Assembly: GCF_028206995.1 (NCBI RefSeq)
Contig: NZ_JAQLFL010000002.1
Span: forward strand, 62,001-126,000
DNA length: 64,000 nucleotides
Direction of reading: 5' to 3'
Origin: Collinsella aerofaciens
Lineage (GTDB): Bacteria; Actinomycetota; Coriobacteriia; Coriobacteriales; Coriobacteriaceae
Shown here piece by piece: positions 25,246 to 33,994 of the stretch. The translations under genes and the position numbers were made by a program. Position 1 is the first letter of the stretch, and the number at the start of each line of letters is the position of its first letter. Under the pieces are notes generated by a model. The model did no database searches. It saw nothing but the letters and a program-made list of their open reading frames with translations, and was not told where the DNA came from.

Positions 25246-25389
25246 TACCCTTCTCCTTTATATCGAATGCCATATAGATGCCTTGTTGCATTGTAACCGC
25301 GCGGCGGGGTTTATCGAGTCTTGATAACGTCTTTACCGTCAACGGACACGAACCGACCACTCATCCGGCCGCGCAGGTCAGCATAGAAA

Positions 25390-25419
25390 AAGGAGCCGTC
25401 CCCACGGAAGCGGCTCCTT
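25390..25419 (-). terminator. Terminator between glmU and prs
   Basis: AAGGAGCCG and CGGCTCCTT pair around a 12-base loop and are followed on the minus strand by TTTTCTATGC. Confidence 0.8.
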
Positions 25420-25436
25420 AGATGCTTGGTAAAACG

Positions 25437-26849
25437 TTATACCTCGTCGTCCTCGTGCAGGCGGCGGCGATAATCGGCGGCCCAGCCCTCAATATTTACC
25501 TGACGGGCGCGGCCCAGACCGAGTGCGTCTGCCGGGACCGGCTCAGTGATGACGGAGCCGGCGGCCACGAGCGCGCCGTCGCCAATCTGGGCGGGCGCGA
25601 CCATCATGGTATCGGAACCGATGAAGGCATCCTTGCCGATGACGGTTTTGTGCTTGTGTACGCCGTCGTAGTTGCAGGTGATGGAGCCGGCGCCCACGTT
25701 GACGCCGGAGCCCATGGTCGTGTCGCCGATGTAGGACAGGTGCGGCACCTTGGAGCCCTCGCCGATCGTGGACTTCTTGATCTCCACGTGCGTGCCGGCC
25801 TTGGAGCCGTCGAGCATGTGGGTACCCGGGCGCAGGTAGGCGCGCGGGCCGCAGTCGACGCCGTTCTCGATGACGGCCTCGACGGCGATGGTTTCATCGA
25901 TGGTGCAGCCGCTGCCGACGGTGGTGTCGGTGAGGCGGCTGTTGGGGCCGAGCTGGCACTCCTCGCCCACGGTGACGTGGCCGATCAGGTGCGTCTGCGG
26001 CCACACGACGGTGTCGCGGCCGATGACGGCATCGGGACCGATCCAGGCCTGCGTGGGATCGATGAACGTGACGCCCTCGGCCATCCAGTGCTCGTTGATG
26101 CGGTCGCGCGCGATGGCGGTGAGCTGCGCGAGCTGAATGCGGCTGTTGACGCCCAGGCCGTCGCGGTAGTCGTCGCAGTGGAAGATGGAGACCACCTGGC
26201 CGTGACCCTTGAGGATTTCGAGCATGTCGGGCAGGTAGTACTCGGACTGCGCGTTGTCGTTGCCGATCTCGTTAATGTGGGCGGCGAGCTGCGCGCCGTC
26301 AAAGGCGTAGCAGCCGGCGTTGCACTCCAGCAGCGTGGCGGCCTGCTCGGGCGTGCAGTCCTTCTGCTCGATGATGCGCTCGATCTGGCCGTCGGCGCCC
26401 AGCTTGATGCGGCCGTAGCCAAAGGGGTCGGGCGGGGTCATGGTCATGACGGTGCAGGCGAGCTCGCCGGTGGCGACGGTCTGCGCGAACTTGGCGACGG
26501 TGTCGGCGGTGATGAGCGGCAAGTCGCCGTTGAGCACGACGACGGGGCCTTGCGTGATGCCGCAGGCCTCGAGCGCGACCTTCACGGCGTGGCCGGTGCC
26601 CAGGCGCTCGGTCTGCTCGACGCACTCGACCTTGGTGGCGCTGTTGGCGTAGGCGCCGTCGATGAGGGCGCGCATCTCGTCGGCGTGGCTGCCGATGACG
26701 ACCACGACGCGGCTGCAGCCGGCCTTGATGGTGGCGTCGACGATCCACTGAACCATGGGCTTGCCCAGGATCTTGTGCGAAACCTTGCAGTGGTTCGACT
26801 TCATGCGGGTGCCCTCGCCGGCGGCGAGGATAATTGCGGTTGCGTCCAT
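25437..26849 (-). CDS. glmU: Bifunctional UDP-N-acetylglucosamine pyrophosphorylase / glucosamine-1-phosphate N-acetyltransferase
   Basis: GlmU makes UDP-GlcNAc for peptidoglycan. The 470-residue protein has the uridyltransferase domain (LAAGEGTRMKSNHCKVSHKILGKP, residues 7-30; VVVLNGDLPLI) and a C-terminal left-handed beta-helix of hexapeptide repeats from about residue 255, with GVNVGAGSITCNYDGVHKHKT containing acetyltransferase residues. ATG 26849 follows CAGGAGA; the frame is open further upstream but without a ribosome site. It is divergent from the ECF transporter genes. Confidence 0.96.
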   Translation of the reverse strand: MDATAIILAAGEGTRMKSNHCKVSHKILGKPMVQWIVDATIKAGCSRVVVVIGSHADEMRALIDGAYANSATKVECVEQTERLGTGHAVKVALEACGITQGPVVVLNGDLPLITADTVAKFAQTVATGELACTVMTMTPPDPFGYGRIKLGADGQIERIIEQKDCTPEQAATLLECNAGCYAFDGAQLAAHINEIGNDNAQSEYYLPDMLEILKGHGQVVSIFHCDDYRDGLGVNSRIQLAQLTAIARDRINEHWMAEGVTFIDPTQAWIGPDAVIGRDTVVWPQTHLIGHVTVGEECQLGPNSRLTDTTVGSGCTIDETIAVEAVIENGVDCGPRAYLRPGTHMLDGSKAGTHVEIKKSTIGEGSKVPHLSYIGDTTMGSGVNVGAGSITCNYDGVHKHKTVIGKDAFIGSDTMMVAPAQIGDGALVAAGSVITEPVPADALGLGRARQVNIEGWAADYRRRLHEDDEV

Positions 26850-27039
26850 GTGATCTCCTGTTACGTTATAGAGACGTGTGCTTGGAAACGATACACGGCG
26901 CAATATGATACCGCAGGCATATGTTGAGCGCGTAACGATTGGATTGCGGCGGTTGAGGCTTGCGCCGCCGGCGTGGCGTTTGCGCTGGCCGTGCATGGCG
27001 GCGGTGCTGCGGAGCTGTCGTTTGAGCGAGGGGACGGGG

Positions 27040-27933
27040 GTGCCCGTGGACAACATACGAGAGGAGTTTGGCGGCGAGCCCGTCGCGGCATTCTCGATGT
27101 CGCATCCAGCTGTGCCGGCGCTCTATATAGTGCTGACGCTGGGGCTCACCATGTTCTCGATGCAGCCGGTGCTGATTGCGCTGTCACTTGCGGGCGGGTT
27201 GGCGTATGGATTTGCGACGCGTGGGGCTGCCCGCACGCTGGGCGCACTTCGCTGGCAGCTGCCGGTGATTTTGATTATCGCGCTGGTCAATCCACTGTTT
27301 AGTGCCTCGGGCTCGACGGAGCTGTTCCGTATTGGCATGCGCGCGGTGTATCTGGAGAGCATGGTATATGGCCTGTGCATGGGTGGGCTGTTTGTGGCGA
27401 GCGTGCTGTGGTTTGAGGCCGCGGCGTCGATGCTCGAATACGACAAGGTGCTCGCGCTGCTGGGTAATGCCGCACCGGTGATCGCGCTCATGATCTCGAT
27501 GTGCATGAGGCTTATCCCGCAGTTTTTGCGCCGCGGTCGTACGGTGCTGGCGGTGCAGGATGCGATTGACGTGCCGGGGCGCGCGCCGGCCGATCCCGTG
27601 CGCTCGCGTCTGCGGGCGTCAAGCGTGTTGATGGGCTGGGGCATGGAAGATTCGCTGGATCGCGCGGACGCGATGCGCTCACGCGGGTGGGGTGCCGCGA
27701 CGCGTCGTACGACGTATGCGCGGTATCGACTGGGACTCAGCGACGTTGCCGCGCTGGTTGGGCTTGCGCTGTTTGGTGCTGCCGCGGTGGCGGTGGCGTG
27801 GACCGCGACGACGCAGTATTCGTTTTATCCGCAGCTCTCGGTGCCGGCGCCGTGGCCGGGCTATGTCGTGTACGCTGCCTGGATGGTGCTGCCTTGCGCG
27901 TTGCACGCGATTGATGAGAAGAGGTTTGGCTGA
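27040..27933 (+). CDS. ecfT: ECF transporter transmembrane component EcfT (CbiQ-like)
   Basis: EcfT couples the ATPases to the substrate-binding S-component in a vitamin or metal uptake system. The product of about 297 residues has five or six membrane segments (FSMQPVLIALSLAGGLAYGF; LPVILIIALVNPLF) and the cytoplasmic coupling region with SRLRASSVLMGWGMEDSLDRADAMRSRGWG, where the A-R-G/S-R-G-like helices meet the ATPase. GTG 27040 is used because AGGGG lies six bases upstream; GTG 27046 and ATG 26995 are alternatives, and the frame is open from 26878. TGATG overlap joins it to the ATPase gene. Confidence 0.85.
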   Translation: MPVDNIREEFGGEPVAAFSMSHPAVPALYIVLTLGLTMFSMQPVLIALSLAGGLAYGFATRGAARTLGALRWQLPVILIIALVNPLFSASGSTELFRIGMRAVYLESMVYGLCMGGLFVASVLWFEAAASMLEYDKVLALLGNAAPVIALMISMCMRLIPQFLRRGRTVLAVQDAIDVPGRAPADPVRSRLRASSVLMGWGMEDSLDRADAMRSRGWGAATRRTTYARYRLGLSDVAALVGLALFGAAAVAVAWTATTQYSFYPQLSVPAPWPGYVVYAAWMVLPCALHAIDEKRFG

Positions 27934-29576
27934 TGGCTCGGTTGGATAGCTGCTCGGTAACGGGCGGGGCGTGCGGCTCCGATGTGCCTGCGATTGAGGT
28001 GCGGGGCCTTAGTTTTGCCTATCCCGGGGCCGAGGCACCGGTGCTCGAGGGGCTTGATTGGCGTGTTTCCCAAGGTGCGTTTGCGCTGCTTGTTGGCGGT
28101 ACCGGTTCGGGCAAGTCGACGCTACTCTCGCTGCTCAAACCCGAGATCGCGCCGACGGGCGAGCGCGCTGGCGAACTGCGCGTGCTGGGCGAGAGCGTTG
28201 CCGACATGGATGTTCGGACGTCCGCGGAGCGCGTGGGCTATGTGTTTCAGGATCCCGAGAACCAGATTGTGTGCGAGACCGTGTGGCACGAGATGGCGTT
28301 TGGCCTGGAAAACTTAGGCATGTCGCGCGACGAGATGCGCCGCCGTGTTGCCGAGACCAGCTATTTCCTTGGTCTGGAGGACTGGCTTCATCGCGATACC
28401 GATACGCTTTCGGGTGGCCGCAAGCAGCTGCTGTCGCTTGCCGCCGTCTTGGCGCTGCGTCCGCGTGTGCTGCTACTCGACGAGCCCACGTCTCAGCTCG
28501 ATCCCGTTGCCGAGAAGAATTTTCTGCACGCGCTGTTTCGCGTGAACCGTGAGCTGGGCTGCACGGTTGTTGTGGCTACGCATCAACCGCGGCCGATGCT
28601 CGAGTATGCGACGTGTGCGTACCGGATTGAGGACGGTCGCGTGCGCGACGTGGCGGATATGGCTTCTTTGGGACGCCGAGAATCGCTGTTTTCCGATGAC
28701 ATGTTGGGGTGGGGTGCCATCCGATGTGCAAAAAACGGAGTATTCAGCAGGCGTGAGGACAATTTGGGCTTTCTGGAGCCGCCCCGGGATGTATCGAGCG
28801 CGAAAAAAAGTTCGAAATTGGACAAATCGTCCGAATTTGTGGCGCAAACGTCGCTCGAGAACGGCTCGGAAGCCTTCCCGCGCACGGATGGAAGCAGAAT
28901 ACTCCAAAAAATGCACGCTGGGTCGGCTACCACCCTGGCAGGGAGCTGGTTTCGCTACGATCGCGCGGGCGGTTGGGTGCTGCGCGGGCTCGATGCGTCG
29001 TTTTCGGCTGGCGCGGTGCATGCGGTTGCGGGCGGTAACGGCTGCGGCAAGTCGACAATGCTTTCGGTGCTGGCGAAGACCGCCAAGCTGCAGCGCGGCC
29101 GCATGGTGCGCGGGGCGGCCTCGGCGGCGCTGCTGCCTCAGAATCCCAAAGCATTGCTGGTTGCCGAGACGGTTCGCGATGAGCTGATGGAATGGTCCTC
29201 GACCTGCGGATATGACGAGAACTTGGCGCGGGAGCGTGCGGTGCAACTTGGACTGGACGGCCTGGAGACGCGCCACCCCTACGACCTCTCGGGCGGACAG
29301 CGCCAGCTGCTCGCACTGGCAAAGCTGCTGCTGATCGGCCCCGAGCTGCTGCTGCTTGACGAGCCCACGAAGGGCTTGGACCTGGAGAGCCGCCGCATCA
29401 TCGCCCGCGCCCTGCGTGACCATGCGAAGGCTGGCGGCACCGTCATCATGGCTACGCACGATTTGGACTTTGCCGAGCAGGTAGCCGACGACGTCGCCAT
29501 GATGTTTGACGGCGAGATTGCCTGCATGGAGCCCCCGGCCGACTTCTTTGCCGACAACGTGTTCTATAGGGCGTGA
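27933..29576 (+). CDS. Fused ECF transporter ATPase (EcfA-EcfA' in one chain)
   Basis: This 547-residue protein has two full ABC ATPase domains. Domain 1 (about 10-240): GGTGSGKST, Q-loop YVFQDPENQI, signature LSGGRKQ, Walker B LLLDEPTSQLDP, switch ATHQ. Domain 2 (about 340-540): GGNGCGKST, signature LSGGQRQ, LLLDEPTKGLDL, MATHD. In most ECF systems these are two proteins. The linker (about 260-335) is Lys/Ser-rich, locally AT-rich, and encoded by DNA with inverted-repeat ends (28726-28916). It lies between EcfT and the S-component, so the operon order is T-A-S. Confidence 0.92.
   Translation: MARLDSCSVTGGACGSDVPAIEVRGLSFAYPGAEAPVLEGLDWRVSQGAFALLVGGTGSGKSTLLSLLKPEIAPTGERAGELRVLGESVADMDVRTSAERVGYVFQDPENQIVCETVWHEMAFGLENLGMSRDEMRRRVAETSYFLGLEDWLHRDTDTLSGGRKQLLSLAAVLALRPRVLLLDEPTSQLDPVAEKNFLHALFRVNRELGCTVVVATHQPRPMLEYATCAYRIEDGRVRDVADMASLGRRESLFSDDMLGWGAIRCAKNGVFSRREDNLGFLEPPRDVSSAKKSSKLDKSSEFVAQTSLENGSEAFPRTDGSRILQKMHAGSATTLAGSWFRYDRAGGWVLRGLDASFSAGAVHAVAGGNGCGKSTMLSVLAKTAKLQRGRMVRGAASAALLPQNPKALLVAETVRDELMEWSSTCGYDENLARERAVQLGLDGLETRHPYDLSGGQRQLLALAKLLLIGPELLLLDEPTKGLDLESRRIIARALRDHAKAGGTVIMATHDLDFAEQVADDVAMMFDGEIACMEPPADFFADNVFYRA
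28726..28916. repeat. 191-bp inverted-repeat element inside the fused ATPase linker
   Basis: The ends GTGCA-N6-GGAGTATTC-AGC (28726-28748) and its inverted partner GC(A)-GAATACTCC-N6-TGCAC (28894-28916) match over about 17 of 23 positions. Near the centre, AAATTGGAC/GTCCGAATTT (about 28815-28840) can form a hairpin. The whole segment stays in frame. It looks like a miniature inverted-repeat element or an intergenic repeat captured in the coding sequence. Confidence 0.6.
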
Positions 29577-29580
29577 TGGG

Positions 29581-30294
29581 ATGACGGATTATCGCGTTTC
29601 GCGCCTACTTGCAAAACTGGAGATCCCGCTGTTGTTGGCGGTGCCGGCGGTGATGGCTGCCGCGTTGCTGGCGGGTGTTGAGCAGGCAGCGTTGGCCATG
29701 CTGGTTGTGGTGGCGTTGGTACTTGCGCTGTTCTTTGCGGGTTACGAGGCATCTCGTCCGGGTTTGCGCCAGATTATGCCCACGCTGGTGCTGGCGGCGC
29801 TGGCGGCGGCGGGGCGCATCCTGTTTGGGCCCATTCCCGACTTTAAACCGGTGAGCGCCATCGCCATTATCGCGGGGGCGACGCTTGGTCGCCGCAATGG
29901 TTTTATGGTTGGCGCGCTGGCAGCGCTGACCAGCAATTTCTTTTTTGGGCAGGGCATGTGGACGCCGTGGCAGATGTATGCCTGGGGGCTCGTGGGATAC
30001 GTTGGCGGTGTGCTGGCGTATGCGGGTGCGTTCGACCGCGCCGACGGCACCGTGCGCATGCCAGCGCTGCTGGCGTACGGCTTTGCGTCGGGCCTGCTCT
30101 ATGGCGTCGTGATCAACGCGTATGACATCATTGGTTTTGTACAGCCGCTCACGTGGGCGGGTGCCGCGGCGCGTCTTGCCACGGCAGTGCCGTTCGATAT
30201 TACGCACGGCCTTGCGACCTGCGTGTTTTTGGCCGCCTTGTACAAGCCTTGGTGTCGCCGCATTAACCGTGTCGTCGTGAAATACGGGCTGTAA
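29581..30294 (+). CDS. ECF transporter S-component
   Basis: The 237-residue membrane protein binds the substrate of this ECF system. It has about six hydrophobic segments and the pattern AAAGRILFGPIPDFKPVSAIAIIAGATLGRRNGFMVGALAALTSNFFFGQGMWTPWQ in its central part, typical of ECF S-components of the CblT/QueT-like or unassigned groups. The ligand is not evident and no riboswitch was recognised upstream of the operon. It begins four bases after the ATPase stop. Confidence 0.85.
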   Translation: MTDYRVSRLLAKLEIPLLLAVPAVMAAALLAGVEQAALAMLVVVALVLALFFAGYEASRPGLRQIMPTLVLAALAAAGRILFGPIPDFKPVSAIAIIAGATLGRRNGFMVGALAALTSNFFFGQGMWTPWQMYAWGLVGYVGGVLAYAGAFDRADGTVRMPALLAYGFASGLLYGVVINAYDIIGFVQPLTWAGAAARLATAVPFDITHGLATCVFLAALYKPWCRRINRVVVKYGL

Positions 30295-30318
30295 GGCATT
30301 TCGCATTCCCTCACGAAC

Positions 30319-30381
30319 TTGCGGTGGAATAGTTCTCGTTTTTGGCTATTTGCTGCCCAAACAGGAACTATTCCACCGCAA
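30319..30381. repeat. Inverted repeat TTGCGGTGGAATAGTTC
   Basis: Perfect 17-base arms (30319-30335 and 30365-30381) enclose 29 bases containing TTTTTGGCTATTTGCTGCCCAAACA. It lies between the convergent S-component and exonuclease genes and has no terminator T-run; it resembles a dispersed palindromic repeat. Confidence 0.8.
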
Positions 30382-30443
30382 CTTATAGGGGGAGAGGGGC
30401 CACACAATCTGTTTTCCTCTGTCCCCCCAGGAATTACTTGGGG

Positions 30444-31262
30444 CTAGAGTTCTAGCGTGAGGGTGACGGGGCAGTGGTCGCTGCCGAAGATGTCGCCGCG
30501 GATGCCGGTGTCGCGTACGTTGTCGGCGATTGCGTCGCTTACCAGGAAGTAATCGATGCGCCAGCCGGCGTTGTTCTTGCGGGCATTAAAGCGATAGCTC
30601 CACCAGCTGTAGACGCCCTCGACGTCGGGGTTTGCCGCGCGCCAGGTATCGGTAAAGCCGGCGTTGAGCAGCTCGGTAAACTTGCCGCGTTCCTCGTCCG
30701 AAAAGCCTGCGTTGCCGCGGTTGGACTTGGGGTTCTTAAGGTCGATCTCCTCATGCGCCACGTTAAAGTCGCCGCAGGTTACGACGGGTTTGCCGGTCTC
30801 GCGCTCGAGCGCGTTCAAAAAGCCGCGGTAGGCATCGTCCCAGGCCATACGCACGTCGATGCGCGCGAGCTCATTTTGTGCGTTGGGCGTGTAGACATCC
30901 ACAAACCAGAATTTGTCGAACTCGAGCGCGCAGACGCGGCCCTCGGTTGCGGCTTGGGCGACGAGCACGGCCGCCTCGCCTTCGCCGGCGTAGGGCAGCA
31001 GCGCATCGGCGCACAGTACGCGCAGCGGCTCCTGGCGGCTAAAGACCGCGGTGCCCGAATAGCCTTTACGCTCGGCGTAGCTCCAGGTTTGGTGATAGCC
31101 GGGCAGGTCAATATCGACCTGGCCTTCTTGCAACTTGGTCTCTTGCAGCGCCAGGATATCGACGTCGAGTTCTTGCGCGATCTGGATAAAGCTCGGGTCC
31201 TTTTTGAGCACGGCGCGCAGGCCGTTGACGTTCCACGAGGCGAAAGTGTAAGTCTGAGGCAT
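30444..31262 (-). CDS. xth: Exodeoxyribonuclease III / AP endonuclease
   Basis: This 272-residue metal-dependent nuclease repairs abasic sites. It has ASWNVNGLRAVLKKD at the start, LQETKLQEGQ with the metal-binding Glu, DVYTPNA, the catalytic CGDFNVAHEEIDL and the C-terminal GSDHCPVTLTL with the catalytic Asp-His pair. The length and motifs fit the ExoA/Xth family. It converges with the S-component gene and diverges from the sirtuin gene. Confidence 0.95.
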   Translation of the reverse strand: MPQTYTFASWNVNGLRAVLKKDPSFIQIAQELDVDILALQETKLQEGQVDIDLPGYHQTWSYAERKGYSGTAVFSRQEPLRVLCADALLPYAGEGEAAVLVAQAATEGRVCALEFDKFWFVDVYTPNAQNELARIDVRMAWDDAYRGFLNALERETGKPVVTCGDFNVAHEEIDLKNPKSNRGNAGFSDEERGKFTELLNAGFTDTWRAANPDVEGVYSWWSYRFNARKNNAGWRIDYFLVSDAIADNVRDTGIRGDIFGSDHCPVTLTLEL

Positions 31263-31397
31263 GGTGTCCTTTCGACGGGGTTGGCAGGCTTAAGATTAGC
31301 GCAACAGGGGCGGGGTGGGATCCGCGCATGCTGACTTAAAGGCCGCATGCTGGGACGTCGCTCAACGCTGCCCGACTAACAAGGACGGAGGACTCAT

Positions 31398-32150
31398 ATG
31401 ACGCAGGCAATATCGGACCCCAGACAGGCCTCCGCCGCGCTGGCGGATCTGTTTGACACCCACAAGCGCGTGGTCTTCTTTGGCGGCGCTGGCGTTTCTA
31501 CGGCAAGTGGCATTCCCGATTTCCGCAGCGTGGACGGCCTGTATCACCAGCAGTTTGCCTATCCGCCCGAGACCATGCTGTCGCATAGCTTTTACGAGGC
31601 GCATCCGGCGGAGTTCTTCGACTTTTACCGCACCAAGATGATCGCGCTTAACGCTAAACCCAACCGCTGCCACACCAAGCTGGCCGAGCTGGAGCGCGCC
31701 GGTAAGCTTGATGCCGTGGTGACGCAAAATATCGACGGCCTGCATCAGATGGCCGAATCACAGCGCGTGTTCGAGCTGCACGGATCGGTCCATCGCAACA
31801 TTTGCCAGTCGTGCGGCACGGTCTATAGCGCCGAGTGGATTTGCTCGCGCGAGCACGAGGATGCCGCGGGCGTGCCTGCGTGCCCCGCGTGCGGCGGCCG
31901 CATCAAGCCCGATGTGGTGCTCTACGAAGAGCCGCTCGATGAACATGTGCTGACCGGTGCCGTTGCCGCCATCGCCGCGGCCGATGCCCTCATTGTGGGC
32001 GGGACCTCGCTCGTGGTGTATCCGGCGGCAGGCCTTACGCGATACTTTACCGGCGATACGCTGGCCATATGCAACCTTGCTCCCACCGATCAGGATGCAA
32101 ATGCCGACCTGCTGATTTCTTGCGACATCGCGGCCGCGTTTGCGTTCTAG
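31398..32150 (+). CDS. cobB: NAD-dependent protein deacylase, sirtuin family
   Basis: Sirtuins remove acyl groups from lysines using NAD. The 250-residue protein has the NAD motifs GAGVSTASGIPDFRS (about 32-46) and TQNIDGLH, the catalytic His in ELHGSVH, a Cys4 zinc site (CQSC and CPAC) and GGTSLVVYPAAGL. ATG 31398 follows GGAGGA. Symbol by family homology. It stands 95 bases before the folP-folK gene. Confidence 0.93.
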   Translation: MTQAISDPRQASAALADLFDTHKRVVFFGGAGVSTASGIPDFRSVDGLYHQQFAYPPETMLSHSFYEAHPAEFFDFYRTKMIALNAKPNRCHTKLAELERAGKLDAVVTQNIDGLHQMAESQRVFELHGSVHRNICQSCGTVYSAEWICSREHEDAAGVPACPACGGRIKPDVVLYEEPLDEHVLTGAVAAIAAADALIVGGTSLVVYPAAGLTRYFTGDTLAICNLAPTDQDANADLLISCDIAAAFAF

Positions 32151-32245
32151 CCCGCGCGCGCGGATACAATAGAAAGACTGAGTGCAAAGCGACCCCGCCG
32201 CCAGCTCCCCAAGCTCGGCGGCGTGGGCATTTTAGGAGGATGTTC

Positions 32246-33994
32246 ATGGCGAACGACAGCAAGACATGGCGGTGCGGAAAGTATGAGCTCAGCTTTGACC
32301 GTCCGCGCATCATGGGCGTCCTCAACGTGACGCCCGATTCGTTTAGCGATGGCGGGGAGCACTTCGACCCGGATGCCGCCATCGAGTACGGCCTGGCGAT
32401 GCTCGACGCCGGCGCCGACATCATCGACGTGGGCGGCGAGTCCACGCGCCCCGGCTTTACCCCGGTCAACCCAGACGAGGAGGCTCGCCGCGTGCTGCCC
32501 GTGGTGCGCGCGCTGGCCAAGGAGGGCGCCATCGTCTCGATCGACACGCGTCATGTGGCGGTTGCCAAGGCGGCCGTGCGCTGCGGCGCCTCGATCGTCA
32601 ATGACGTGACCGGCTTCACCGATCCCAAGATGGTCGAGTTTGTTAAGACGAGCACCTGCGGCGTCATCGTGATGCATGCCGGCGAGGTCGCCGCGCCCGC
32701 CCGCACGCACGCAACGGTGCAGCTCGATACCTCGGCTGCGGCGTTTGTTGCCGAGAAGGCACGCGAAGCGGCTGCCGAGGCCGCGCGCGAGGCCGAGAAG
32801 CCGGCCCGTCGCCGTCGCGGCAAGTTGCTGGGCGAGCCCAAGGTTGAGGCCAAGCTTCCGGGCGGTGTGGTACAGCCCTCACTGCCGTTTGGCGAGCCGG
32901 AGCCCACGTCCGAGCCTGCAACCGAGCTGGGGCAGGAGACGCCGGCCGCCGAGCAGGCTGCTGCCGCCGAGACCGTCGCGCCCGCGCCCGAGGCCGCGCC
33001 CGAGGCCACCGAGGCCGCATCGGAGTCCAATGACCGCCTGGCCGCCATGATGCGCCGCAGCGCCCGCCGCGAGGAGGCCTACGTGCCCACCTCTCAGCTC
33101 CGCCGCTTTACCCTGCCCGATTCGGCGCCCATCATGCGCCGCGTCATGGGCTTTCTGTCCGACCAGGCCCGCACACTCATCCATGCCGGCGTGTCGCGCG
33201 ACCGCATCTGCATCGATCCTGGCCCGGGCTTTGGTAAGTCGGCTAACGAGGACATCGTCATCCAGCGTGAGACTGCCAAGATGGCGTCACTGGGCTATCC
33301 GCTCATGTGCGCCGTGTCGCGCAAGCGTTTTGTGGGCGCTGTCTCGGGCGTGACCGAGGCCGCCGCGCGCGATGCCGCCACGTTTGGCGTGTGCCTGGGC
33401 GCCATCCAGGCCGGTGCCAACATCGTGCGCGTGCACGACGCCGCGGGTTTTGCGCAGTTCCTGAACGGTTACTGGGCCGTCGCCAAGCCGCAGCCGCGCC
33501 GTGCGTTTGTGGCCGTGGGCTCCAACTTGGGGCATCGTTGCGACAACATCCGCGCCGCGCGCGACATGATCGCCGAGATTCCGCTCACCTGCGTGTCCAA
33601 CTCCTCCAAGATCTACGAGAGCGAGCCGGCCTACGAGACGCGCCAGGACGCGTTTGCCAACGCCGTCATCGAGATCAAGACCGAGCTGGCGCCGCTGGTG
33701 CTGCTCGACGAGCTCATGAAGATCGAGGCCGAGCTTGGGCGCGACCGCTCCAAAAAGGCCAAGGCCAACGGTCCGCGCACCATCGACCTGGACCTGCTGT
33801 GGATGGACGGCGAGACTCACGGCGGCAAAAAGCTGCGCCTGCCGCATCCTCTCATTGGCGAGCGCGACTTTGTGCTGGTGCCGCTCGAGGACCTGATGCA
33901 CGACCCGGCGCGGTTCTTCCGCTACAACGGTGTCGAGGTCAAGGAGCCCGAGGACCGCGTGGGCCATATCGTGGGCGAATTGGGGCGTATGTAG
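32246..33994 (+). CDS. folP-folK: Dihydropteroate synthase fused to HPPK, with large low-complexity insertion
   Basis: The fusion covers two successive folate steps: HPPK pyrophosphorylates hydroxymethyl-dihydropterin and DHPS joins it to p-aminobenzoate. DHPS motifs: IMGVLNVTPDSFSDGG (about 23-38), DVGGESTRPG, VSIDT, IVNDVTGF, and GPGFGKSANED. HPPK (from about 422): FVAVGSNLGHRCDN, RTIDLDLLWMDG, LPHPLIGERDFVLVPL. Between VIVMHAG (about 143) and MRRVMGFLSDQA (about 296) lie roughly 150 Ala/Glu/Pro-rich residues where normal DHPS has about 20. ATG 32246 is chosen over 32240, which abuts the AGGAGG. It is followed directly by the BPL-like gene. Confidence 0.93.
   Translation: MANDSKTWRCGKYELSFDRPRIMGVLNVTPDSFSDGGEHFDPDAAIEYGLAMLDAGADIIDVGGESTRPGFTPVNPDEEARRVLPVVRALAKEGAIVSIDTRHVAVAKAAVRCGASIVNDVTGFTDPKMVEFVKTSTCGVIVMHAGEVAAPARTHATVQLDTSAAAFVAEKAREAAAEAAREAEKPARRRRGKLLGEPKVEAKLPGGVVQPSLPFGEPEPTSEPATELGQETPAAEQAAAAETVAPAPEAAPEATEAASESNDRLAAMMRRSARREEAYVPTSQLRRFTLPDSAPIMRRVMGFLSDQARTLIHAGVSRDRICIDPGPGFGKSANEDIVIQRETAKMASLGYPLMCAVSRKRFVGAVSGVTEAAARDAATFGVCLGAIQAGANIVRVHDAAGFAQFLNGYWAVAKPQPRRAFVAVGSNLGHRCDNIRAARDMIAEIPLTCVSNSSKIYESEPAYETRQDAFANAVIEIKTELAPLVLLDELMKIEAELGRDRSKKAKANGPRTIDLDLLWMDGETHGGKKLRLPHPLIGERDFVLVPLEDLMHDPARFFRYNGVEVKEPEDRVGHIVGELGRM

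Noticed and set aside
26850..27039. Riboswitch upstream of the ECF operon
   Set aside because: The gap is GC-rich but no conserved motif of cobalamin, TPP, FMN or other known riboswitches was recognised.
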